Origin: an uncultured Eubacteriales bacterium
GTDB lineage: Bacteria; Bacillota_I; Bacilli_A; RF39; UBA660
Direction: 5' to 3'
Assembly: GCA_905188025.1 (NCBI GenBank)
Contig: CAJJKI010000002.1
Coordinates: 62,001 to 126,000, forward strand
DNA: 64,000 nucleotides
The notes beneath the pieces are model-generated. The model made no database searches and had not been told where the DNA came from. It was given only the letters and a program-made list of their open reading frames with translations. A program made the position numbers and the translations under genes. Shown here piece by piece: positions 52,207 through 59,927 of the stretch; the first letter of the stretch is position 1; each line of letters opens with the position of its first letter.

Positions 52207-53930
52207 ATGTCACAACTTAAGTATATATTAATTTTAAAACTATTTCTTTGGAAATCAGATCTTCCTAGATCTAATGTTTCAACTTCTTTACTAAATATTG
52301 GCGAGTATTTATCATCATCTATATGTCTAGCACATTTTCCAGTAGGAATTGGTTTTTTCAATAAATTCAGATAAATTTTTAACATTAATTTATGTCTATC
52401 ATTGTCCTCCTTATAGACTATAATTTCCTCCAAAAACTTATCTACAAATTCACTAACATTATTTTTATAATCAACTTGCTTTTTAATAGCATCTTCAATA
52501 ATATTGATATTACCAAAACTATCAGACATAATCTTTCTTTCTTGTTCTATTTTTCCAATCCTTATATTTAAAGATGATATATCTTCATTATATTTATCAT
52601 TTCTTTCTTTAAATTCTAGATTATTAATACTACCATCAATATTCAATTCTAATAACTTTTCTTTTTTTGTTTCAATAGTTTTGATTTCTTTTTTTAATTT
52701 TGAAATTTCAAATTGATAATTGTTATCTTTTTTTAAATTAGAATAATAATCTAACATTTCTTTTATAATTTCATTTTTATTATTAAATACTTGTTCCATA
52801 ATAATTACAAAAATATTATTCAAGTCCATTTCTGCAATTATTGGACTTTCACAAGCATCTAGTCTATATTTTACATAATTACCACAAGCCCATCTAGGCT
52901 TCGTTTGTTTTCTTTTGCTTGACATTCTCTGGTAAGAAACATTGTGTTCACTACAAAATATTTTTGTGGTATAACAATATTTTCTTTCGGCTCTTTTGGC
53001 ATTGCCATTACTTGCTTTCATTAGTGTACTTCTGCTATCTAATATCTCATTTACACGATTCCATAATTCTTCACTAATTATGGCTGGTATTGATTCATCT
53101 TTATATATTACTTGTTCTTCTATTGGTATATAAACTCTTTGTTTAGTTCTGTAATCAATAATTTCAGTAGTATGTCCACGATAAAAACCTTTATATTTAG
53201 GATTCTGTATAATTCTTTTTAATGTATCCTTATCATAAATATTTCCTTTATAATTATTTATACCTTGCCTGTGTAATTCCATTGCTAATTTATAAAACCC
53301 ATATTTACCAGTAGCATATAATTCAAAAATTTTTCTTATTTTTTTTGCTTCTTCTTCTACAATTACTAATTTAGCATCATCTTTTTTATAACCAGTAATT
53401 ATATTAGAACCTAAAACTCTACCTTTTTTTATTGCTTCTTTGTGTCCCCATTTAACACGAGAAGAAAGTCTTTTGACTTCTTCTTGAGCAACACTTCCCA
53501 TCATATTAAGTATAAATTCAGAGTTAGGATCATAAGTATTTATTCCATTTGATTGAAAATATACACCAACATCATTAGCAAGTAATTCTTGTGTATATTT
53601 GATACTATCAGATAAATTTCTAGAAAATCTAGAAACTTCTTTTGTAACTATTAAATCAAAATAGCCAGATTTAGCATCATCAATCATTTGTAAAAATTTT
53701 TTTCTTCGTTTAACAGTGCTACCACTAATACCTTCATCTATGTAACCATTAACATAAGTCCAATTTTTATTTGACTTTATAAAATTTTCAAAAAAAGATA
53801 TTTGATTATCTAAAGAGTTTAATTGTTCATCACTTTCAGTAGAAACACGGGCATAAAAAGTAACTCTTAAAGGTAGTTCGGCAATATTTTTGCCTTTTAA
53901 GATTTCTTCTCTGACTTTATAGAATCTCAT
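52200..53930 (-). CDS. Large serine recombinase (site-specific integrase/excisionase)
   Basis: 576 residues. The N-terminal resolvase domain has the nucleophile in 'VTFYARVSTESDEQLNSLDN' (Ser in A-R-V-S-T), then 'GYIDEGISGSTVKRR' and 'DLIVTKEVSRFSRNL'. The Recombinase domain occupies about 175-290. A zinc-ribbon region carries 'CYTTKIFCSEHN' and 'CGNYVKYRLDAC'. A coiled coil follows ('QFEISKLKKEIKTIETKKEK'), as in large serine integrases. The C-terminus is intact. It should mediate integration between attP and the pbp site. Excision would normally need a directionality factor; the 52-residue frame just upstream is a candidate. GGAGGTAGATT precedes the ATG. Confidence 0.95.
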   Translation of the reverse strand: MRFYKVREEILKGKNIAELPLRVTFYARVSTESDEQLNSLDNQISFFENFIKSNKNWTYVNGYIDEGISGSTVKRRKKFLQMIDDAKSGYFDLIVTKEVSRFSRNLSDSIKYTQELLANDVGVYFQSNGINTYDPNSEFILNMMGSVAQEEVKRLSSRVKWGHKEAIKKGRVLGSNIITGYKKDDAKLVIVEEEAKKIRKIFELYATGKYGFYKLAMELHRQGINNYKGNIYDKDTLKRIIQNPKYKGFYRGHTTEIIDYRTKQRVYIPIEEQVIYKDESIPAIISEELWNRVNEILDSRSTLMKASNGNAKRAERKYCYTTKIFCSEHNVSYQRMSSKRKQTKPRWACGNYVKYRLDACESPIIAEMDLNNIFVIIMEQVFNNKNEIIKEMLDYYSNLKKDNNYQFEISKLKKEIKTIETKKEKLLELNIDGSINNLEFKERNDKYNEDISSLNIRIGKIEQERKIMSDSFGNINIIEDAIKKQVDYKNNVSEFVDKFLEEIIVYKEDNDRHKLMLKIYLNLLKKPIPTGKCARHIDDDKYSPIFSKEVETLDLGRSDFQRNSFKINIYLSCDID

Positions 53931-53941
53931 AATCTACCTCC

Positions 53942-54100
53942 TTAGCAACTTTTTACCTCTTTACTACAACGATTAATTTTCTCATAAATAATTTTACAAA
54001 CTTCATCATATTGTTGTTCAGTTATTACACCTTGATCATATAATTTTTTATTTATTATCAATTCATATTCAAGGATTGTTATTCTTGGAGTTTCAAACAT
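53942..54100 (-). CDS. Small SHOCT-like protein upstream of the recombinase
   Basis: 52 residues, too short for most gene callers. 'YELIINKKLYDQGVITEQQYDEV' follows the SHOCT pattern (helix, G-x-I-T-x-E-E-Y/F, helix). GGAGGTG lies nine bases before the ATG, inside a hairpin. The stop is 12 bases before the recombinase ATG, so the two are co-translated. Small proteins in this position can be recombination directionality factors; that is inference, not visible in the sequence. Confidence 0.65.
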   Translation of the reverse strand: MFETPRITILEYELIINKKLYDQGVITEQQYDEVCKIIYEKINRCSKEVKSC

Positions 54101-54102
54101 AT

Positions 54103-54128
54103 AAAAACACCTCCACTAATGGAAGTGT
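54103..54128 (-). promoter_or_regulatory. Hairpin carrying the ribosome binding site of the SHOCT/recombinase pair
   Basis: On the minus strand CACTTCCA-TTAG-TGGAGGTG (8-bp stem with wobble) followed by TTTTTAT. The 3' arm contains the GGAGGTG Shine-Dalgarno sequence of the 52-residue frame. The structure can act as terminator of the cargo operon and as a translational lock on the recombinase. Confidence 0.6.
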
Positions 54129-54187
54129 ATGATTTTAAGATAAATCTAATTACTGATTGTATTTTATTTGACATTTTTATTTAATAT

Positions 54188-54598
54188 TTAAAAATATGTT
54201 TTTTTTAATTTTTTTGACATTTTTTCATCATCAATTGAATGTATTGAATGATTTCCTAATTTACAGAAATTTCTTACTTCTTGTTTGATTTTTCTTACTT
54301 TGTTTTCTGTTGAAAAAACATAAAAAAGTTTCACAAAATTAATTTTACTATTAAAACAAGAATTCATTTTATATTTTATTCCTTCCCAATCATTATTGGC
54401 ATTACCAATCCATGACTCTCCTTGATATAAAGTATAGATTAATCTAAATTTTTCTTTTTCGTCTAATTCTTTTTGCTTTTCATCAATAACTATTAAATTG
54501 TTTTTTATTAAATTTTCTATGAATTCCCAATTATCAAAACAAACTGGAAATAAAACCAACATATAATGTTGCATATTGTTACTATTGTATAATCTCAA
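54188..54598 (-). CDS. Cargo gene 5: unknown protein with SIH motif
   Basis: 136 residues. Middle part 'LIYTLYQGESWIGNANNDWE' and C-terminal 'KIKQEVRNFCKLGNHSIHSI' followed by D-D-E-K look like conserved blocks rather than random sequence. The ending resembles K-x-x-I-R-x-x-x-x-x-x-x-H-S-I-H-x-x-D-x-x-E motifs I associate with nucleotide-related proteins, but I cannot name the family. It overlaps the phosphatase gene by 17 bases, so it is translationally coupled. No membrane segment. Confidence 0.6.
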   Translation of the reverse strand: MRLYNSNNMQHYMLVLFPVCFDNWEFIENLIKNNLIVIDEKQKELDEKEKFRLIYTLYQGESWIGNANNDWEGIKYKMNSCFNSKINFVKLFYVFSTENKVRKIKQEVRNFCKLGNHSIHSIDDEKMSKKLKKTYF

Positions 54599-55100
54599 TT
54601 ATTTCAGCTGGAGATATACGTTCGACTCCAGTTATTGATTGAATTGCCATTTGATGAAAAACAAAAATAATACATTCATAATTGCTATATTTCTTAATTA
54701 CTCCTTGAATTCTTTTTTTCAAATGTTCTTTTGATTCCCAGTTTACTATTCTATCAACTGGTGGAATACCATTATTTTTAATATAATCTTTATAATATTC
54801 TTTCATTTCTTTAGCCTTATATTGATATGTATTATCAGGTTCCCACTCTCTCAAATCAGGTTCTATTTTTATATCTAATCCTGTTTCTTTTGATATAATT
54901 GCAGCTGTTTGCAATGCCCTAGTATATGGTGAAGACACAATAAGTGTTGCTTCTTTTAAACGTGGATCTTTAGATGTCTTTATTACATCTTCAATGTACT
55001 CTTCATCTAATTTAGCCAAATCATGTCCATGTCCAATGAAATTATGGAAATCACCATAACTATAGTCTGCTTTACCATGTCGTATCATAAAAATTTTCAT
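54582..55100 (-). CDS. Cargo gene 4: histidine phosphatase family protein
   Basis: 172 residues. 'IFMIRHGKAD' holds the phosphoacceptor histidine (R-H-G). 'VSSPYTRALQTAAII' is the second family motif, 'LREWEPD' the acid region, and 'IIFVFHQMAIQSITG' the second catalytic histidine. All core residues are present. The family includes phosphoglycerate mutases, phosphosugar and nucleotide phosphatases. The GHGHD loop insert (H-x-H) near residue 25 is not typical of housekeeping members. Four bases separate it from the kinase gene, suggesting opposed or sequential steps on one phosphorylated metabolite. Confidence 0.88.
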   Translation of the reverse strand: MKIFMIRHGKADYSYGDFHNFIGHGHDLAKLDEEYIEDVIKTSKDPRLKEATLIVSSPYTRALQTAAIISKETGLDIKIEPDLREWEPDNTYQYKAKEMKEYYKDYIKNNGIPPVDRIVNWESKEHLKKRIQGVIKKYSNYECIIFVFHQMAIQSITGVERISPAEIIEIIQ

Positions 55101-55104
55101 ATAT

Positions 55105-55698
55105 TCATCTCCTTAATTTTAATAGTTTGCATATATGCTCGCTAGCATACTCTTTATTTTTTCCAGTTGTGTCAATAAACTCTTTTTTTGATTCTAATGT
55201 CATTATATCATAAAATTCGTTTTGATAAAATTCAAAATCATTTTTAATCCATTTACTTTGTAAAATTTTGTTTCTGCTTAGATTTCTTTTTAACTTTTCA
55301 CTTGGATCTGCTGTTAAAATAAATGTTACATCCGGTTTAATATACCACGTTTGATCTATCATTTCTCTATATATTCTAAGTGCATTATCATAGCCGTTGT
55401 ATTTATCTAATTTTAAAAAGGCATAGGAAACCGCCAAAATTGAAAGATAACTTCTTTCCATAAATACTATTTTATCATGTTTCAAAAATGATGATGCTAA
55501 TATCATTCTCTCTTTCTCTATTTCGAAGAAAATTTGTTGATTTTTTAGTTCTTCTTCTATGTTCTTTGATGGTTTTGGTGACAGTGGATGATCCATAAAT
55601 TCCTCAATTATTTCGACATTAGGAATTTCATTCAAAATTTTTGATGTAGTAGTCTTGCCAGAATTAGATGTTCCCTCTATCACATATAAATTTTTCAT
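55105..55698 (-). CDS. Cargo gene 3: P-loop nucleotide kinase (dTMP/deoxynucleoside kinase-like)
   Basis: 197 residues. Walker A 'VIEGTSNSGKTTTSKIL', acidic switch 'VEIIEEFMDHP', 'DKIVFMERSYLSILAVSYAF' (a D/E-R-S motif as in dTMP kinase and deoxynucleoside kinases), and a lid-like 'SEKLKRNLSRNKIL'. Length is that of thymidylate kinase, but the normal dTMP-kinase D-R-Y/F-x-x-S motif is E-R-S. Substrate could be a nucleoside, nucleotide or another small alcohol. Nine bases after the GT2 gene. Confidence 0.8.
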   Translation of the reverse strand: MKNLYVIEGTSNSGKTTTSKILNEIPNVEIIEEFMDHPLSPKPSKNIEEELKNQQIFFEIEKERMILASSFLKHDKIVFMERSYLSILAVSYAFLKLDKYNGYDNALRIYREMIDQTWYIKPDVTFILTADPSEKLKRNLSRNKILQSKWIKNDFEFYQNEFYDIMTLESKKEFIDTTGKNKEYASEHICKLLKLRR

Positions 55699-55707
55699 TA
55701 TATATCA

Positions 55708-56988
55708 CTACCTTTCTGTTTTATATTTTTTCATTTTAAAATTAAATATGGAATACAAAGGTCCTATATTAGATATAAATGTTGAAATACAAGCAGCACA
55801 TATTAGGCTTAATTTGTTATGGATTTTTTTATTTTCCAGTTTTTCAATAATTTTTATTGTACTTATATAAACGCATATTTGCATAAATGTATAGGAAAAC
55901 ATTGAAATTACAAGTAAAATAATACTTTTATAATATATACTAATTGCAAACGATAAAATAATAAAGAATGGTAACAATAGCCAGCTTAAATTCATACGAA
56001 CTCTTTGAAAAAGCCAGTTTTTACATGAATTGGAAATTTTTTTATCTTTTTTTAAATTACTTTTTATCATCTTGATCCATTGATTAGAAGTTTTATACCA
56101 ATTAGCATTTTGTTTAATTAATACTGATATATTTTTTGGAGTTTCCATGTTTTCAAGACTTAAAACAGGAGTAATTTTAATATTTCTGTTTCTAATAATT
56201 GAACTCATATATATGTCTTCACACCAAAATTTATTATCAAATCCTCCAACTTTTTTAAGTATGTCTAATCTAATATATAATCCGTGTCCGACGACATAAG
56301 TATATAATAAATTTGAAAAAGTTAAAGAATTTATCAAGCCATACTTTATTTCAAAATTACTTTGATAAAGTGCAAATCCCTTCATGATAAATGAAAGATT
56401 TCCTAAATTACTAAATGCATAAGAATATTGCTGTATTATTTCTGGATAGTCTTGGCTTTTGATTATATTCAAGACACTATTTATTGTGTCCAAGTTTGGT
56501 CTACTGTCTGCATTATATACACAAAAATATGTTTTTTTGCTATTATATTTTTTGTATTCCTTCATTACATAATTTAACTGATCCGCCATTATTCCATCTT
56601 TATGTGGATAATGAAAAAGTTTAACTTTATTTATCTTATTTTCACTAATATATTCATTTACCACATCAAATGTTGTTTTATTTCTTTTTTGCTTGTCCAA
56701 TAATTGTTCATATTTTTCTTTTTCTGTTGTCACAATTATTAATTCTATATTATCTTTATCATTTATCAAATTCAAAAAGTAATCTATTGTTTCTTTTATA
56801 ATGTTTTGTTCTCGTAAGCAAGGAATGATAATCAATATTTTACAATTTAAAAGTTTATTACTATTTTCATAGATTTTTATACTATTAATTTTTCTTTTTG
56901 CTATATATGTTTTCAATATATTCCAAAATGCGCATAAAATTTCTAGAATTATTATTATCCAATAACTTATTAACAATATATCTTTCAT
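55708..56988 (-). CDS. Cargo gene 2: membrane processive glycosyltransferase, GT2
   Basis: 426 residues from the ATG at 56988, which overlaps the previous stop as ATGA (AAAAGGG is eight bases upstream; an in-frame ATG nine bases earlier sits on that site). One N-terminal membrane helix, then a GT-A domain with 'ILIIIPCLREQNIIKETI', an A-D-S metal motif in 'CVYNADSRPNLDT', 'FWCEDIYMSSI' (E-D), and 'QNANWYKTSNQWIKM' where cellulose-synthase-like enzymes have Q-x-x-R-W. Three or four C-terminal membrane helices follow. It probably makes or extends a glycan at the membrane. Acceptor unknown. Confidence 0.82.
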   Translation of the reverse strand: MKDILLISYWIIIILEILCAFWNILKTYIAKRKINSIKIYENSNKLLNCKILIIIPCLREQNIIKETIDYFLNLINDKDNIELIIVTTEKEKYEQLLDKQKRNKTTFDVVNEYISENKINKVKLFHYPHKDGIMADQLNYVMKEYKKYNSKKTYFCVYNADSRPNLDTINSVLNIIKSQDYPEIIQQYSYAFSNLGNLSFIMKGFALYQSNFEIKYGLINSLTFSNLLYTYVVGHGLYIRLDILKKVGGFDNKFWCEDIYMSSIIRNRNIKITPVLSLENMETPKNISVLIKQNANWYKTSNQWIKMIKSNLKKDKKISNSCKNWLFQRVRMNLSWLLLPFFIILSFAISIYYKSIILLVISMFSYTFMQICVYISTIKIIEKLENKKIHNKLSLICAACISTFISNIGPLYSIFNFKMKKYKTER

Positions 56989-57638
56989 AAATTCCATCCC
57001 TTTTCTTTTGCTAAATTATCAATTGCTACACAATAACTATCAATCATGCCACGATTAATAAAAAATTCTTTATCATATTTAGCATCTAGTAAGTCAAAAA
57101 CCAAAAATGAAACTTTAATTTTGAGGTATAAACAAATGGCTAGTCGATGTGCACCATCAATTGGAATGCCTGTTTTACTTATAGGTATTACGGTTGTGCT
57201 TAAACCTTTTGTTTTTATGGATTCAATTAATGTGTTAAAATTGTCAATAAAATCATCTGGGCTAGATTTACTGCCATCAGGCTCAAAAAAATTATTAAAG
57301 GCTTTAATATGGGATAAATATATTTTTTTAGCTAAGTCATAATTACTCTTTTCAATGTAACTTTTTACATAAAAATATTTTACATAGACATCATATCTGT
57401 AACGAGAGGTTAATTTTTCGGGGCTACATTCATATACATAATATTGTTTTCTTTTTTTTAGCAATGAATATATATAGTGATTATTAATAAGTTTATTTGC
57501 AGCATTTTCGTCTACAATTTTGATTAATTTGCTATTTTTTATAGGACTCATATTAATGTCAGTAATAACTATATTGGAACTATTATAAAATTTATCAAAT
57601 ATTATTTTCCCCATATTAGGTATTTCTTTCGTTTTCAT
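56985..57638 (-). CDS. Cargo gene 1: ParB/Srx-fold-like protein
   Basis: 217 residues. Residues about 140-175 read 'VIPISKTGIPIDGAHRLAIC', the nucleotide-binding block of the ParB/sulfiredoxin fold (G-x-H-R). The rest ('KEIPNMGKIIFDKF' at the start, 'DKEFFINRGMIDSYCVAIDN' at the end) matches ParB-like proteins that occur in surface-polysaccharide clusters rather than chromosome-partition ParB: there is no HTH. It is first in the cargo operon, behind a consensus promoter. Enzymatic role unknown. Confidence 0.6.
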   Translation of the reverse strand: MKTKEIPNMGKIIFDKFYNSSNIVITDINMSPIKNSKLIKIVDENAANKLINNHYIYSLLKKRKQYYVYECSPEKLTSRYRYDVYVKYFYVKSYIEKSNYDLAKKIYLSHIKAFNNFFEPDGSKSSPDDFIDNFNTLIESIKTKGLSTTVIPISKTGIPIDGAHRLAICLYLKIKVSFLVFDLLDAKYDKEFFINRGMIDSYCVAIDNLAKEKGWNL

Positions 57639-57701
57639 ACTTATTTATCACATCCAATATAAATATTTAATCAAGATGATTTAAAACGTTTATTTGGAGG
57701 T

Positions 57702-57730
57702 AGTATACAATTTATATACAATTTTGTCAA
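57702..57730 (-). promoter_or_regulatory. Consensus promoter of the cargo operon
   Basis: On the minus strand perfect TTGACA (57730-57725), 17-base spacer, TATACT (57707-57702), about 64 bases before the first cargo gene, which has GGATGTGAT as ribosome binding site. Confidence 0.8.
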
Positions 57731-57790
57731 TATGTATTTTCCTTTAAAAAAAATTGGAATTTTCATTTTTACTATAAAAACAATAAATCT

Positions 57791-57822
57791 AAAAAAGAAA
57801 AAACTCCATTAAAAACGAAGTT
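57791..57822 (-). terminator. Terminator just inside the element, after the pbp 5' part
   Basis: On the minus strand AACTTCGTT / AATGGAGTT (two wobbles) with a 3-base loop, then TTTTTTC. It would end the truncated pbp transcript before the cargo promoter. Confidence 0.7.
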
Positions 57823-57921
57823 TAGTCTAAAAAATTATATTAAAAAAAGAAGTGTAACAGGTTTAATCTTTATTAAAAACATTTAATGAAAAATCAAACA
57901 AGTATGTATGGTTTATAGAAA

Positions 57922-58839
57922 TTAACATTTAAATATATTGCTTTCGGGTAGTACAACATTAAAGGTACTACCGGGCTCATAAGTTGCCCATATAGCATGA
58001 TTTCTATTAATAGTTTCAACACTGTAATTTTGATAGTTAGTAGGAGAGAAGTCTGGTTTGGATGAGATGGCTAATATTTCTCCGTTATTAGGATTCATTA
58101 CGATAGCCCAAGCTCCATCAGCATTATATTTTTGCATAGCATTATTTAATTCTCTTTCTACTGAGGCTTGGATATCATAATCGATAGTTAAATATATATC
58201 CATTCCGTTAGTGGGTTCTTCATAGACGCTACTTTTATCTAGTTTATTTCCTTTTGCATCAGAAAAATATTTGATAGCACCACTTTTACCAGTTAGATAT
58301 TCATCATACTTTAATTCTAGTCCTGAGAGGCCTTGATTATCAATACCTACATAACCTATAGTATGTGATAAGAAAGTATCATATGGATAGGTTCTTTTTC
58401 CTTCTTTTAAGAGATAGACTCCTTCATAATTTAGATCATTTATTTTATCTGCTATATCAAAAGATAGTTGACGACCTTCAGGATGGATTATTTCTACAGA
58501 TGATGATTTATTGACATGTTCACTAATAGCGGTTTCATTAACATTTAATATTTTAGCTAAATCTTTGATGACATCTTCTTTATTTTTTATTTGATTGGGT
58601 ACTACTACTAAAGATACGGTAGTTATATTATCAGCAATAGTAACATTATCATTAGTAAGAATACGACCACGATTAGCTCCAATTACTAAATTTCTACTCC
58701 ATAAATTATTAGCATAGTCAGATAACTTGTTATAATCAATTACTTGGATATAGAATACTTTACCAATAATTATAATGAAACAAAATATTATTATTAATAA
58801 GATTATTTTTATTCTTTTATGAATTTGTTTATTAAACAT
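57922..58839 (-). pseudogene. Class B penicillin-binding protein, 5' part (interrupted)
   Basis: The first 292 codons (58839-57964) are host pbp; the next 13 codons and the stop at 57922 come from the element. N-terminal membrane helix (about 12-30). 'NRGRILTNDNVTIADNI' and the dimerisation domain follow. 'VMNPNNGEILAISSKPDFSP' and 'NHAIWATYEPGSTF' lead into the transpeptidase domain. The catalytic Ser291 is the third codon before the junction and the SxxK lysine is missing, so the 305-residue product is inactive. Removing the element gives a 635-residue enzyme of SpoVD/FtsI type. GAGGAGATCTT precedes the ATG. Confidence 0.9.
57930..57990. other. Element attachment site, cargo end, with inverted repeat
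   Basis: GGTAGTAC (57947-57954) on the element side and GTACTACC (57965-57972) in pbp form a perfect 8-bp inverted repeat around a 10-base centre containing the AA overlap at 57962-57963. This is consistent with a serine-recombinase site built from one chromosomal and one element half-site. Confidence 0.6.
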
Positions 58840-58887
58840 AAGATCTCCTCAAGAAATTATATTCATATAAAAATGGTTTTAAGACAC

Positions 58888-58988
58888 AAAAAAGAGGCTG
58901 ACCCCCTAAGGAACAGCCTCCCAAAAAGAATAAAAAGGGGTTGGCTAGTGTGATACTAGCACCAATTCGTCTAAAATTTGAATTGGTG
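58888..58988 (-). ncRNA. Structured leader with terminator (possible attenuator) before pbp
   Basis: Minus-strand RNA beginning near 58988: hairpin 1 CACCAATTC/GAATTGGTG (58988-58960), hairpin 2 GCTAGT/ACTAGC (58960-58944), then an intrinsic terminator GAGGCTG...CAGCCTC with a six-U tail (58920-58888), 50 bases before the pbp ATG. No gene lies upstream on this strand, so the terminator can only act on the pbp leader itself. ACCCC upstream of the terminator can pair with GGGGT in its loop, a possible alternative fold. It does not match T-box or another riboswitch I know. Confidence 0.6.
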
Positions 58989-58994
58989 ATTAAT

Positions 58995-59023
58995 ATACTA
59001 ATCGAAAAATGAATATTTGTCAA
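58995..59023 (-). promoter_or_regulatory. Promoter of pbp
   Basis: On the minus strand perfect TTGACA (59023-59018), 17-base spacer, TAGTAT (59000-58995). It precedes the structured leader. Confidence 0.75.
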
Positions 59024-59113
59024 TAGGTAAATTAAAAAAATGTAAAAAAAATAATATTAGTTGAAAATAAAGGAAAGATATGGTATTCTTTATATATAAA
59101 GTGGGTAGATAAA

Positions 59114-59842
59114 ATGGAAATGAATGAAGAAAAGAATATAGGAAATAATTTAGAAAAAGGTAAAAAAAAGAAGAACTATATAATAATAGGAGTTATTATA
59201 GGTTGTCTTTTACTTATAGGGGGAACTTATGCTTTAATTACAGCTAATTTAAGTGTTAATAATGGGAATGTTAATGGAGTTATTGAATGTTTTCAGATTA
59301 ATTATAATATTGATAATGGAGATGGTACTAGTGATATAACTGGAGTTTTACTTCCTACTAAGAATGCTAATGGTGGATTATTTGGAAAGGTTGCTATTGG
59401 TGTTAATAGTAGTTGTAATGTTACTGGTAAGGGAACTTTATTTTTAGCAATAGAGAGTACTACTTCTTCAATGTTATTGCAAACAGTAGATGCTCATTGT
59501 GAGAAGACAGCTACTTTAGAGACTATGAGTAGTTATACTACTAGTAGTACTTGTACTAGTAATGGAGGTACTTGGGTAACTAATGGTACAGCTTTAAAGT
59601 ATGCAGTATTTAATAGTAGTAGTACTACAGGAACAGCTTTGAGTAAGGGATATATTACAGCAGGAGATATTGGTAAAGATGTAACTATTTATAATGGTAG
59701 TAGTAATGATGGGTTTACGGTTAATGGAACTACTAGTAATTATTATATATATATATGGATGGATGGATATTTAGCTGGAGATGGATATGAGAATTTACCT
59801 TTTGGAGGTAGTATTCATGCACAAGTAGTACAATCAGACTGA
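59114..59842 (+). CDS. Membrane-anchored surface protein, unknown
   Basis: 242 residues. A lysine-rich N-terminus and one membrane helix ('YIIIGVIIGCLLLIGGTYAL', about 23-43), then a Ser/Thr/Asn-rich beta-type extracellular domain. Cysteines at about 61 and 106 and a pair near 138 and 152 may form disulfides. The ending 'YYIYIWMDGYLAGDGYENL' is reminiscent of TasA-like and other surface proteins of this lineage. No enzyme motif. It stands alone, divergent from pbp, and may share its intergenic regulatory region. Confidence 0.65.
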   Translation: MEMNEEKNIGNNLEKGKKKKNYIIIGVIIGCLLLIGGTYALITANLSVNNGNVNGVIECFQINYNIDNGDGTSDITGVLLPTKNANGGLFGKVAIGVNSSCNVTGKGTLFLAIESTTSSMLLQTVDAHCEKTATLETMSSYTTSSTCTSNGGTWVTNGTALKYAVFNSSSTTGTALSKGYITAGDIGKDVTIYNGSSNDGFTVNGTTSNYYIYIWMDGYLAGDGYENLPFGGSIHAQVVQSD

Positions 59843-59927
59843 GATATTGAGAAAACTTGATATTTCTTTTTTTCTATATATATGGTACAATGATAGTAAA
59901 TTTATATGTGACGAGAAAGGATTTGAG

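Larger units (their letters stand above)
52143..57963 (-). mobile_element. 5.8-kb serine-recombinase element inserted in the pbp active-site codons
   Basis: All genes run on the minus strand like pbp: unknown/ParB-like, GT2, P-loop kinase, histidine phosphatase, unknown, small SHOCT-like frame, large serine recombinase. Both flanks are pbp sequence in phase, and exact removal of 5,821 bases rejoins Ser-Thr to Phe-Lys of the SxxK motif. There are no capsid, replication or conjugation genes, so it is a small cargo-carrying integrative element rather than a phage or ICE. Codon use is richer in AAA/TTT runs and less in GAT/AGT-type patterns than the host genes, consistent with transfer. Confidence 0.88.

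Noticed and set aside
52200..57638. The 5.8-kb element as a phage remnant or ICE
   Set aside because: No structural, replication, relaxase or type IV secretion genes; only a recombinase, one small frame and a metabolic-type operon.
58832..59023. Minus-strand 63-residue frame upstream of pbp
   Set aside because: It lies across the promoter, leader hairpins and terminator, and its end overlaps the pbp start in another frame; no ribosome binding site. Also not a plausible ftsL.
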